A stretch of 64,000 nucleotides of DNA, taken from positions 186,001-250,000 of the forward strand of contig CACEFQ010000001.1 of assembly GCA_902558885.1 (NCBI GenBank), given 5' to 3'. The stretch's first letter is position 1. Each line of letters starts with the position of its first letter. Positions 56,291 through 64,000 of this stretch are shown here, one piece after another. This DNA is from an uncultured SAR116 cluster alpha proteobacterium. GTDB lineage: Bacteria > Pseudomonadota > Alphaproteobacteria > Puniceispirillales > Marisalimonadaceae. The position numbers were made by a program, and so were the translations under genes. Under the pieces are notes generated by a model. It saw only the letters and a program-made list of their open reading frames with translations. It made no database searches and was not told where the DNA came from.

Positions 56291-57031
56291 TTATGAAGAA
56301 ATATTTAAATGTTTAACTGCTGCTGAGTAAATTGCAAGAAAATCTTTTGCTTTTAGACTTGCTCCACCAACTAAAACTCCATCTACATTGTTTATCTCTA
56401 TTATAGAGTTAATATTTTCAACATTAACTGAACCACCATAAAGAACATTTATGTTTTTATTTAAAATTCTATATACAATTTTTTTTATATGAGTATGCAT
56501 TTCTTGGATTTCGAATGCACTTGGAATTTTACCAGTGCCGATTGACCATATAGGCTCATATGCTATAAAAGAATTATTAAAATTATAAGGCAAGCAATCA
56601 TTTAATTGTTTTTCTATTTGTTCAAGAGCCTTACCTTCTTCACGGTCAGTTAAGTTTTCACCCACACAAAGAATAACTTTTAAACTAGAATTTATTGCGG
56701 TTTCAGCACGTGATTTTATCTCAGCATTATTTTCATTATTTAGTGTTCTTCTTTCAGAGTGTCCAATTAAGACATATTCACAACCAGTATCCTTAAGAAA
56801 ATTTGCAGAAACCTCTCCAGTGAAAGCTCCGAAAGACTCAAAATGACAATTCTGTCCCCCAATAGATATTGGTAGATTATTAGTAAGATTATATAAATAA
56901 TCTGTGTAAGTCATAGGAGGAAAAATACATGTATTAATTTGATTTGAAAATTTAAAATTTTGTAAAGATTTAGTAAATTCTAATATAGATTTTTTATCTA
57001 AATTCATTTTCCAATTAGCCGCTATAAACAT
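56291..57031 (-). CDS. tpiA: Triosephosphate isomerase
   Basis: 246 residues. AANWKMN carries the catalytic lysine, IGHSERR the histidine, and AYEPIWSIGTGK the glutamate with the flexible loop; VLYGGSVN and GVLVGGASL form the phosphate site. Complete glycolytic enzyme. Divergent from ppiD. Confidence 0.97.
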   Translation of the reverse strand: MFIAANWKMNLDKKSILEFTKSLQNFKFSNQINTCIFPPMTYTDYLYNLTNNLPISIGGQNCHFESFGAFTGEVSANFLKDTGCEYVLIGHSERRTLNNENNAEIKSRAETAINSSLKVILCVGENLTDREEGKALEQIEKQLNDCLPYNFNNSFIAYEPIWSIGTGKIPSAFEIQEMHTHIKKIVYRILNKNINVLYGGSVNVENINSIIEINNVDGVLVGGASLKAKDFLAIYSAAVKHLNISS

Positions 57032-57152
57032 ATGAATGACATTCCTTAATTGCTTTGAACTGAATAATTAAAAATTAAAAATTAAATTATTTAAAATGTT
57101 TAATAAATAGTATATTAATTTAAAAAAATTAACAATTCTACTAGGTAATCTA

Positions 57153-59018
57153 ATGTTAAGATCTCTTCGTAACCAAACACAATCTATATTTTTTAAATGC
57201 TTTCTTGTCCTGTTAATCTGTGGGTTTGCTTTGTGGGGAGTTGGAGATTTAACCGGAGGATCAAAAGGCAAGAGTGTGTTAAGCGTAGAAAATCAAAATA
57301 TTTCAATTGAGGAAGCTCTTAATGAAATAAATAGAGCAAGATATATGTTGCCTGATAGACCTAGCTTAGAAGAAGCAATTAAAAATGGTATACACAAGAG
57401 TGTTTTAAACAAGCTAGAACAAGAAATGTTAATAAATGAAGAAGCTAATTCTCTAGACTTAAATGTTCCTTTATCTGAACAAATGAAGTTTATTAAAGAA
57501 GAAAAAGCATTCAAAGATCCACTTGGTAAATTTTCACAAAACAAATTTATACAATCTCTTAAAAATGCAGGATTATCTGAAGCAAAATATCTAGACATTA
57601 TAAAAACTAAGTCAAATTTCAAACAACTATCGATGCCAATTATGCATAACGAACATTATAATGAAAAAATAATAAGGAAAATTATAAATTGGCAAAATGA
57701 AGTTAGAGATATAGAATATCAAACATTTAAAATTATTAATAAAAATGAAATAAATAAACCATCCAACGATATTTTAAAAGCTTTTTATAAAAAAAATAAA
57801 AAATCCTATGAAATACCTTTGACAAGAGACATAAGATATATTGAGCTTATTCCATCTTATTTTGAGGAACAGGTAGTAATAAATAAAAAACAAATAGATG
57901 AAAAATATGAAATCGAGAAATCAAATTATAAAATAGAAGAAACAAGAGAAATACTTCAAATCACAACGCAAAATGAAAGTAAAGCACTTGAGTTTGTTGA
58001 CTTAATAAAAAAAGGTAGGAGTTTCAATGAACTTGCTAAAAACAATTTCAATCTTAACAAATCAGATATAAATATAGGTTTTTTGAAAAAATCTGAACTT
58101 CCATTAGAAAGTGCTGATTTTATTTTTAATGCTCAATTGAATGAAACTTTGGGTCCTATAAAAACTAAATTTGGGTTAAGTATATATAAGATAATAAATA
58201 TTTCACCAGAAAAACAATCTGATTATGAAGTTATAATAGAAGATATTAAGAAAAAATTAATTAAAGAACTATCAGTTGAAATACTCTATGAACAAATCGA
58301 TAAAATTGAAGATTTAATTGCGGAAGGCAATAACATTGAAGAAATTTTAAAATCTAATATCTTTAAAAAGAAAATTACAGTTAAAAATTTAAAAAAAATA
58401 TCTAAACAAGGACTCGTTTACTCATACGATAAAGAAACAATTTTTTTAGACAAAAAACCTGAATTTATTAAAAATATATGGAATACAGAAATTAATGAAT
58501 TAAGTGATATTTTTAATTTAAATGACGACAATTATTTCATTTTAGAAATTATTAGTGAAAATAAAAGTGAAACTCCAAAATTTGATTTAGTGAAAAATAA
58601 AATTTTTGATCAGTGGCTTAAACAAGAGTTAATTATTAAAACAAAGGAAAAAGTTAGAAATATACTTACCTCAAAAAATAATAATTTGTCATCTAAGTCT
58701 TCTATAAAAAGGAATGATCAGACTTTAGGAAATATAAAAGACCAGTATTTAATTAACAAAATTTTTGAAATTTATAATAAAGAAATAGAATTGATCGTGT
58801 CAGAAGATAATTTAGTTGCAATCAAGGTTATCAAAAAAAGTACGGATGATTATAAATTTAATAAAAAAATTTATAACGATTTAAATGTCAGTTTTTCAAA
58901 GAGTTTTTTTAATGACATTTCTAACTATTATGTTCAACATTTAGCTTCAAAACATAAATTACAGAAAAACTACGAAGAGTTGGAAAGTTATTATCTTAAA
59001 CAAGAAAAAGTAAATTAA
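57153..59018 (+). CDS. ppiD: PpiD-like periplasmic peptidyl-prolyl isomerase/chaperone
   Basis: 621 residues. A single N-terminal membrane anchor (SIFFKCFLVLLICGFALWGV, about 11-30) precedes a SurA-N-like chaperone region (about 40-180), a parvulin-type domain (about 235-345, with EILQITTQNESKALEFVDLI and GFLKKSELP), and a long helical C-terminus. Proteins of this type assist newly exported proteins at the Sec exit. Located divergently from tpiA, the usual alphaproteobacterial position. The body is very lysine/asparagine-rich. Confidence 0.88.
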   Translation: MLRSLRNQTQSIFFKCFLVLLICGFALWGVGDLTGGSKGKSVLSVENQNISIEEALNEINRARYMLPDRPSLEEAIKNGIHKSVLNKLEQEMLINEEANSLDLNVPLSEQMKFIKEEKAFKDPLGKFSQNKFIQSLKNAGLSEAKYLDIIKTKSNFKQLSMPIMHNEHYNEKIIRKIINWQNEVRDIEYQTFKIINKNEINKPSNDILKAFYKKNKKSYEIPLTRDIRYIELIPSYFEEQVVINKKQIDEKYEIEKSNYKIEETREILQITTQNESKALEFVDLIKKGRSFNELAKNNFNLNKSDINIGFLKKSELPLESADFIFNAQLNETLGPIKTKFGLSIYKIINISPEKQSDYEVIIEDIKKKLIKELSVEILYEQIDKIEDLIAEGNNIEEILKSNIFKKKITVKNLKKISKQGLVYSYDKETIFLDKKPEFIKNIWNTEINELSDIFNLNDDNYFILEIISENKSETPKFDLVKNKIFDQWLKQELIIKTKEKVRNILTSKNNNLSSKSSIKRNDQTLGNIKDQYLINKIFEIYNKEIELIVSEDNLVAIKVIKKSTDDYKFNKKIYNDLNVSFSKSFFNDISNYYVQHLASKHKLQKNYEELESYYLKQEKVN

Positions 59019-59368
59019 TTTATATTTTTTTTTATTAAGTTCAAACCTTGTTTTATCAAATTGATTGACTTAGTTAATTTTTCATTTAGGGCATCATCAT
59101 TCATTTCCATATTTTGTTGGTTTTTTTTATCAATAATACTTACCGCTCCTTTTATTGTAAAACCATCTTCATAAAGTAATTTTTTAATCATTAACAAAGT
59201 TTTAATATCATTTGAAGAATAGAAACGTCTTCCACTTAAACTTTTTTTTGGGTTAATCGAAGAAAACTTCTTTTCCCAGAATCTTAATACATGAGATTGA
59301 ACTCCAATAATTTTAGCAGTTTTGGATATAGTAAAAAAAGAGTTTTGAGTAAATTTTAAATCAGACAT
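59015..59368 (-). CDS. MerR-family transcriptional regulator
   Basis: 117 residues. The winged helix domain covers residues 8-78: FFTISKTAKIIGVQSHVLRFWEKKF, then the wing SGRRFYSSNDIKTLLMIKKLL. The short C-terminal coiled part has no metal-binding cysteines, so it is not a classic metal sensor. The gene follows ihfA by five bases in the conserved plsX-fabH-ihfA-merR cluster. Target genes are unknown. Its stop overlaps that of ppiD on the other strand. Confidence 0.9.
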   Translation of the reverse strand: MSDLKFTQNSFFTISKTAKIIGVQSHVLRFWEKKFSSINPKKSLSGRRFYSSNDIKTLLMIKKLLYEDGFTIKGAVSIIDKKNQQNMEMNDDALNEKLTKSINLIKQGLNLIKKNIN

Positions 59369-59373
59369 TATTA

Positions 59374-59658
59374 TTATTTAAATGATGACTTCAAAACATT
59401 GGAAGAACTGAAAGTAACTACATTTCTTTCTGTTATAGGAACTTCTACACCAGTTTTAGGATTTCTTCCAATTCTTGATCTTTTGTGCCTTACAGAAAAA
59501 GTTCCAAATGAGGATATTTTAACATCATCTCCCTTTTCAAGTTCATTTAAAATAAATTCAAAAATTTCTTCAATTATTTGTGAGGAATCAGATAAAGACA
59601 AACCAACATTGTCACTTATAGCTTCAATTATATCATTTCTAGTCCATGTTTTTTTCAT
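59374..59658 (-). CDS. ihfA: Integration host factor alpha subunit
   Basis: 94 residues of the HU/IHF family. TWTRNDIIEAISDNVGLSLSDSSQIIEEI is the alpha-subunit N-terminus, and SSFGTFSVRHKRSRIGRNPKTG contains the DNA-intercalating arm; ending PITERNVVTFSSSNVLKSSF fits IhfA. It bends DNA in replication, recombination and transcription. The context fabH-ihfA-merR supports alpha rather than HU. Confidence 0.93.
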   Translation of the reverse strand: MKKTWTRNDIIEAISDNVGLSLSDSSQIIEEIFEFILNELEKGDDVKISSFGTFSVRHKRSRIGRNPKTGVEVPITERNVVTFSSSNVLKSSFK

Positions 59659-59700
59659 AATTTTATATTAATATAATTTAATTAAGTTAAAAGTTTTTTT

Positions 59701-60693
59701 TTATAAATTTTTTGGTTTACCAATTCTTATAATAGAAGCTCCCCAACTTAAACCACCACCAATTGCGTGTAATCCAATTAAATTACCATTTAAAATTTTA
59801 TTTGATTTAATAGCATCATCTAAGGCTAAAGGAATGGAAGCCGCAGATGTGTTACCATGGTCTTTTACAGTAGAAATAACCTTATTAACATCAATTTTAA
59901 TTCTGTCTGCAACACCTAATATTATTCGTTGATTAGCTTGATGAGGTACCAACCAATCTAATTCATTAATACTTTTGTTTGAAGCTTCTAAAGCTTCTTC
60001 AAGAGAAGAAGAAAGTTTATCTACAGCATGTTTAAAGACCTCTTTACCTTCCATTTCAATAAAACCTGTTTTCTGATTTATTGAAACTCCACCATTAGTT
60101 TTTAATAAGTCATAAAATTGACCATCTGAGTGTATGATATTGGATAAAATTCCCCAATCATCATATTTGCTCTCTATATTTTCAATTTTTTGAAGAATTA
60201 TTGCTCCTGCGCCATCTCCAAATAAAACAGAAGTAGATCTATCATTCCAATCTAATAACTTTGACATAGAATCTGCTCCAATTACCAAACAATTTTTATA
60301 ATTACTCTCTATCATCATTGACTTAGCAACAGATAATGCAAAAACAAATCCAGCACATACAGCTTGAACATCAAAAGAAACTGCATTAATTCCTAATTTT
60401 TTTTGGACTAATGTTGCAGTTGATGGGAAAGTATTATCGGGAGTTGTTGTAGCTAAAACAATTAAATCAATTTCATTTTTAGGAATTTTTGCTTTTTCTA
60501 TAGCTTTATTGGCTGCAAAAAAAGCCATATCAGAAGTATTCTCGTTATCTGATACAAAATGACGGCTTTTTATTCCAGATCTTTTTGAAATCCACTCATC
60601 AGATGTATCTACAAAATTAGAAAGACTTTCATTTGAACATTTATTTTTTGGTAAAAAAGATCCTACACCAGTTATCAATATTTTATATGAAAT
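59701..60693 (-). CDS. fabH: 3-oxoacyl-ACP synthase III, probable AUU start
   Basis: 330 residues from the proposed start; starts fatty-acid chains by condensing acetyl-CoA with malonyl-ACP. The catalytic triad is intact: Cys in VQAVCAGFVFAL, His in LVPHQANQR and Asn in DHGNTSAAS. TSDEWISKRSGI is typical. The only canonical start (TTG at 60678) would remove the first beta strand, and its distance to the GGGAG site is 23 bases. The ATT at 60693 is eight bases after GGGAG and yields the standard N-terminus (SYKILITGVGSFLP). No ATG, GTG or other TTG occurs between the upstream in-frame stop and 60678. Confidence 0.9.
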   Translation of the reverse strand: MSYKILITGVGSFLPKNKCSNESLSNFVDTSDEWISKRSGIKSRHFVSDNENTSDMAFFAANKAIEKAKIPKNEIDLIVLATTTPDNTFPSTATLVQKKLGINAVSFDVQAVCAGFVFALSVAKSMMIESNYKNCLVIGADSMSKLLDWNDRSTSVLFGDGAGAIILQKIENIESKYDDWGILSNIIHSDGQFYDLLKTNGGVSINQKTGFIEMEGKEVFKHAVDKLSSSLEEALEASNKSINELDWLVPHQANQRIILGVADRIKIDVNKVISTVKDHGNTSAASIPLALDDAIKSNKILNGNLIGLHAIGGGLSWGASIIRIGKPKNL

Positions 60694-60719
60694 TTTAGTA
60701 TCTCCCGGAAATAATTTTT

Positions 60720-61739
60720 TTAAAGACTGTATTCTATTTTACTTATTTTGTTTTTTAAATTAGATATAAAATTATATCTAACCATATCAACGGCGACACC
60801 AATCGCATTTGCAAATCCAAAAGAATCTGTGCCTCCATGACTTTTTACAGCTATACCGTTGAGCCCTAAAAACACTGCTCCATTGTATTTTCTGGGATCC
60901 ATTTGATGTCTAAAGTTATTAATTGCCTTTTTAGCAAAAAAATAACCAATTTTTGAGCTAAAAGAGCTAGTAAGTGCTTTTTTTAAATAAGAAGTTACTA
61001 ATAAAGCTGTACCCTCAGCAGTTTTAAGTGAAATATTACCACTAAATCCATCCGCAATTATAACATCTGCTATGCCCTGTGCAATTTTATCTCCTTCAAT
61101 GAACCCCTTATAATTAATTTGTTTATCTAAACTATATAAAATTTTTGAGGCTTCTTTTATATAATCCAAACCTTTTTGTTCTTCTTCTCCAATATTTAGA
61201 AGAGCAATTGAAGGATCTTTTATTCCCATTACAATATTAGCAAAAGCTTGACCCATGAAAGCAAATTGAACTAAATTTTTTTCATCACATTCTATATTAG
61301 CACCTAAATCTAACATGCAACTTTCGCCAACAATTGTTGGAAAATAAGCAGCAATTGCAGGCCTTGTTATACCATCCATTGGTCTTAAAATTAATTTTGA
61401 CATTGCCATAAGAGCACCAGTATTACCTGCAGAAACTATAGCATCTGCATTACCTGATTTAACAAGTTGTATAGACTTGCCCATAGATGAATTTTTACCT
61501 TTTCGAACTGCTACACTTGGTTTTTCATTTGCATCCACTACTTGATCAGTATGAATGACATTTGAGTTTTTTAAAATTTCGAGCGACTTTATTAAGGGTT
61601 CAATTTTATATTTGTTTCCAAAAAAAGAAAATTTTATATTTGGGTACCTAATTTTAGATTGAGCGGCCCCTTCAATAACTATTTCAGGAGCATTATCACC
61701 ACCCATTGCGTCTAATGATAAGTGAATTGATTGTGTCAA
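60720..61739 (-). CDS. plsX: Phosphate acyltransferase PlsX
   Basis: 339 residues; makes acyl-phosphate from acyl-ACP for phospholipid synthesis. LSLDAMGGDNAPEIVIEGA, VSAGNTGALMAMSK, MLDLGANIECDEKNLVQFA and VIADGFSGNISLKTAEG are diagnostic. The start is TTG, five bases after GGAG, just before the conserved N-terminus. The common partner genes rpmF and DUF177 (yceD) do not precede it here. Confidence 0.95.
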   Translation of the reverse strand: MTQSIHLSLDAMGGDNAPEIVIEGAAQSKIRYPNIKFSFFGNKYKIEPLIKSLEILKNSNVIHTDQVVDANEKPSVAVRKGKNSSMGKSIQLVKSGNADAIVSAGNTGALMAMSKLILRPMDGITRPAIAAYFPTIVGESCMLDLGANIECDEKNLVQFAFMGQAFANIVMGIKDPSIALLNIGEEEQKGLDYIKEASKILYSLDKQINYKGFIEGDKIAQGIADVIIADGFSGNISLKTAEGTALLVTSYLKKALTSSFSSKIGYFFAKKAINNFRHQMDPRKYNGAVFLGLNGIAVKSHGGTDSFGFANAIGVAVDMVRYNFISNLKNKISKIEYSL

Positions 61740-61844
61740 AATAACTCCAATAAAAATTTAAACAGAACTACAAAATTTAAAATAGTAAACTATTAACAAT
61801 TACATTTGATTAATGCAAATTAATAAATTATGAAATTTAGTTCA

Positions 61845-62393
61845 TTAAAAGAAATTGTCTAATTTTGGAAAATTAAATTTACTTGATAAAAAATAATCAA
61901 ATGGTTTATCTTTAAATTTATCAATGCATTTCTTACAATATATTACTAGTAATTTTGGTTCGTTATTATACTCATTTACATTCCTGTAAATGTTTCTAAT
62001 AATACTTTTTTCAAGTTTATCGTAATTATCTTTTTCAAAACAGACACAATAAGCTTTTTGTCGTCCCATGTAAGAACTTACCATGTTTTTTATTTTAATA
62101 TGAACACCAGCATCTCCAGCTCCTAATTCACGCAAACTAAAATCTAAATCTAAAAAAATTTTGTCAAATAAGAGTTGAGATATTTCAATACCTTTCATGC
62201 CTGATCTTGATAGAGAAAAAGTAAGTATAATAGAAAATAAAGTTAATAAGTCATACCTTCCATCCATTGTGTCAGGTACATTTAATTTAGTATAAAAAAC
62301 TTTAGTTCTAGAAACATCAACAATTTTTTGATAAAAGTTATCTATTAAATCTCTTTTTTGTTGCTTAGTCATTAGGTAAGAATTAAAAAACAT
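61845..62393 (-). CDS. Ubiquinol-cytochrome c chaperone family protein (CBP3-like)
   Basis: 182 residues. The family signature lies in the central part: LNVPDTMDGRYDLLTLFSIIL, then LFDKIFLDLDFSLRELGAGDAGV, KIKNMVSSYMGR and the A-Y segment QKAYCVCF. It is the bacterial relative of mitochondrial Cbp3, which assists cytochrome b assembly into the bc1 complex. Divergent from bamE and upstream of plsX, as in other Alphaproteobacteria. An ATG seven codons downstream is an alternative start. Confidence 0.85.
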   Translation of the reverse strand: MFFNSYLMTKQQKRDLIDNFYQKIVDVSRTKVFYTKLNVPDTMDGRYDLLTLFSIILTFSLSRSGMKGIEISQLLFDKIFLDLDFSLRELGAGDAGVHIKIKNMVSSYMGRQKAYCVCFEKDNYDKLEKSIIRNIYRNVNEYNNEPKLLVIYCKKCIDKFKDKPFDYFLSSKFNFPKLDNFF

Positions 62394-62466
62394 CTCAAAA
62401 TATACCTCAAATAAAGAATTTAATATTGTGAATTAATACATCAAATAAGTTAAATTGGGAATCTAT

Positions 62467-62898
62467 ATGTATAATTTAAAAAATGTTATAATTCTGTTAA
62501 TTTTTATTTTAAGTTCATGTGCTGAAACCATTCAAAATAGTGGTTTGTCACAGAAAAAAATAGAAAACTTTAATATTGAAATTGGTAGAACATCAAAAAA
62601 ATATTTAATAGATAATTATGGCCCCCCAATTTTTGACAATGTATTTAACGATAATGTAATTTATTATACATCCCATGGTACAAGTTATAAAACTTTTGGT
62701 GAACGTAAAACTGAAAAACTGTTAGTACTAGAAATTACATTAGATGATAAAAATATTGTCCAAAAAATTAAAAAATATTCTAACAAAGATAGCCTTCAAA
62801 TAAAAATATCAAAAAATCAAGATGTTAGAGATATAAATTTTACATCTTTTTGGAAAGATATAGTTAGAGCATTAAGAAGAAAAAATACTGAAGATTAA
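62467..62898 (+). CDS. bamE: Outer membrane protein assembly factor BamE (OmlA/SmpA) lipoprotein
   Basis: 143 residues. The signal peptide ends in lipobox LSSC (cysteine about residue 18). The BamE domain shows IEIGRTSKKYLIDNYGPPIFDNVFNDNVIYYTSH, with the usual 'G.p...' turn and paired strands. It is part of the BAM complex inserting beta-barrels. GGGA five bases upstream supports the ATG at 62467 over the in-frame TTG at 62455. The stop overlaps the convergent thiL stop. Confidence 0.86.
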   Translation: MYNLKNVIILLIFILSSCAETIQNSGLSQKKIENFNIEIGRTSKKYLIDNYGPPIFDNVFNDNVIYYTSHGTSYKTFGERKTEKLLVLEITLDDKNIVQKIKKYSNKDSLQIKISKNQDVRDINFTSFWKDIVRALRRKNTED

Positions 62899-63842
62899 AA
62901 GTGTAGGTAGGAGTTTTTTGGTTTAGAATTATTGTTTTTAAACTCAAGATATTCTTTTTTATATTCTTTAAAAACGCCTATTTTTGTTAATTTTAAATTC
63001 ATTTTTATTGACAATTCCTCTACTAAGCTTTCATTTAAAGTATTACAAGAAAATAATAATTCATAATCATCACCTCCGTACAAAGCAGAATTTAAGATTA
63101 ATTCGTGATCAAGCTGTTTTATATTTGGTAATGGGATTTTACATAGATTTAATTCTACAGTTAATTTAGAGTTTTTGGCTAGATGAGTTGCATCTTGTAT
63201 TAATCCATCTGAAATATCAATCATTGAATTAGCTATGTTTTCAAGTGAAACGCCTAAATTAACTCTTGGTTGAGGGAGTAAATATTTTCTTTTAGCTTCT
63301 TCAAATTCTTTTAATTTTGAATTAAAATTATCTAAACCTATTTTGGACAAACCTAAAACTCCTGAAACATATAAGCAATCTCCTATTTTAGCTCCATCTC
63401 TGGAAATTGATTTACCATTATAAGTCTCACCGAAAATTGTAATTGTAATATTTATGTATTTTAGTGATGATGTTAAATCACCTCCAATTAACTTGATATC
63501 AAATATATTCTGGTCATCCCGAAGACCTTTGGCAAATTTAGGTATAAATTCCCTTGCTTTAACCTTTGGAACACTTAATGAAAGATTATAGAAAATAGGC
63601 TTGGCGCCCATTGCTGCCATGTCAGATAGATTAACTCTAAGACTTTTTTTTGCTATATCTGCAGGATCCTCATGCCCAAAAAAATGAATACCTTCTGACA
63701 ATGTGTCAGTACTTATAATCAAATCAAAAGATGATTTTTGCTTAAATATTGCTGCGTCATTTTTTAAATTTAAAGCACATTTGTTTGTTAAAGGTCTAAA
63801 ATATTTTTCTATATAATCAAATTCGTTCATTTTAATTTTCAT
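62895..63842 (-). CDS. thiL: Thiamine-monophosphate kinase
   Basis: 315 residues; phosphorylates TMP to thiamine pyrophosphate, the cofactor of PdhAB in this window. NDAAIFKQKSSFDLIISTDTLSEGIHF, RVNLSDMAAMGAKP, IGGDLTSS, MIDISDGL and ALYGGDDYELLFS are diagnostic PurM-fold motifs. The ATG at 63842 overlaps nusB; the ATG at 63830 (MNEFDYIEKYF) also fits the family N-terminus and starts one base after the nusB stop. Follows nusB, the common nusB-thiL order. Confidence 0.94.
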   Translation of the reverse strand: MKIKMNEFDYIEKYFRPLTNKCALNLKNDAAIFKQKSSFDLIISTDTLSEGIHFFGHEDPADIAKKSLRVNLSDMAAMGAKPIFYNLSLSVPKVKAREFIPKFAKGLRDDQNIFDIKLIGGDLTSSLKYINITITIFGETYNGKSISRDGAKIGDCLYVSGVLGLSKIGLDNFNSKLKEFEEAKRKYLLPQPRVNLGVSLENIANSMIDISDGLIQDATHLAKNSKLTVELNLCKIPLPNIKQLDHELILNSALYGGDDYELLFSCNTLNESLVEELSIKMNLKLTKIGVFKEYKKEYLEFKNNNSKPKNSYLHF

Positions 63843-64000
63843 TTATTTCTTTTGAAATATTTTCTAATATCCCATTAGCAAAATCTGGGCTTCCTCCAAA
63901 TACTTCAATTATACTTATATATTCATTAATTATAGTTAATTTTTTAAATTTCCTTTCAAATAGTAATTCATATGTTGCTAATCTTAATACAGATTTCTCT
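63832..64000 (-). CDS. nusB: Transcription antitermination protein NusB, C-terminal part (runs off the right edge)
   Basis: The last 55 codons of a gene entering from the right edge. The translation contains SVLRLATYELLFERKFKKL, TIINEYISIIEVFGG and SPDFANGILENISKEINEN, matching the end of NusB, which binds boxA RNA with NusE. The stop lies within the first codons of thiL (11-base overlap with the longer thiL start). The N-terminal RNA-binding part is outside the window. Confidence 0.88.
   Translation of the reverse strand, partial: EKSVLRLATYELLFERKFKKLTIINEYISIIEVFGGSPDFANGILENISKEINEN

Noticed and set aside
1-64000. CRISPR arrays, prophage or insertion sequences
   Set aside because: No regularly spaced repeats, transposase, capsid, terminase or integrase genes were seen in the window.

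Overview
The window looks like a gene-dense, AT-rich, streamlined alphaproteobacterial chromosome, most likely marine and free-living. Three things point to Alphaproteobacteria. The first is the order of several conserved clusters: holB-metG-tatD-MBL, recG/sdhE/mfd, ispDF/ntrBC-ntrYX-trkA-dat-hflX, ppiD/tpiA-secG-pyrG-kdsA-eno-ftsB-pdhABC-lpd-lipA-ratA, and bamE/cbp3-plsX-fabH-ihfA-merR. The second is the fused ispDF. The third is the N-terminal lipoyl domain on the pyruvate dehydrogenase E1 beta subunit. The exact clade (SAR11-like, AEGEAN-169/HIMB59-like or another low-GC marine lineage) cannot be fixed from this sequence alone.

Layout. Positions 1-10.7 kb form an accessory catabolic region. 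It holds a TRAP transporter small permease, a LysR regulator, a flavin reductase, a HisD/HpsN-type dehydrogenase, an SDR, a two-subunit molybdenum hydroxylase, an IlvD/Edd dehydratase, a TRAP solute-binding-like protein with no signal peptide, and an ACMSD-type amidohydrolase. Positions 10.8-19.0 kb hold a tiny lipoprotein and then a leftward housekeeping run (MBL hydrolase, tatD, metG, holB, tmk, dacC-type carboxypeptidase, rlpA, mltB). tRNA-Ser(UGA) at 19.2 kb is followed by a second accessory patch at 19.4-24.1 kb: a divergent ADP-ribosylglycohydrolase-like protein, a protein resembling the nucleotide-modification-associated Nmad3 type, an HSL-family hydrolase, a DSD1-family PLP aldolase, a glyoxalase and a small lipoprotein. 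From 24.1 kb to the right edge the content is core: mfd, sdhE, recG, a DUF502 membrane protein, mazG, an SDR, cysQ, hflX, dat, trkA, both nitrogen two-component systems, ispDF, pgpA, pncC, ratA, lipoate and pyruvate dehydrogenase genes, ftsB, eno, kdsA, pyrG, secG, tpiA, ppiD, merR, ihfA, fabH, plsX, cbp3, bamE, thiL and the 3' part of nusB.

Points that stand out. (1) The DraG-like gene beside tRNA-Ser has lost both canonical metal-binding motifs and sits directly before the Nmad3-like gene, which suggests an undescribed two-gene system. (2) fabH appears to start at a non-canonical AUU codon with a well-placed Shine-Dalgarno. (3) ntrY is split by one base in an A9 tract. (4) The AAA+ domain of NtrC is degenerate, and neither NtrC nor NtrX has the GAFTGA loop needed to contact sigma-54. 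(5) hfq and dusB are missing from a cluster where they are normally found. (6) The 0-10 kb island may encode degradation of a polyol, sugar acid or C3 sulfonate. TTG start codons with good Shine-Dalgarno sequences are frequent, and several starts below were moved for that reason.
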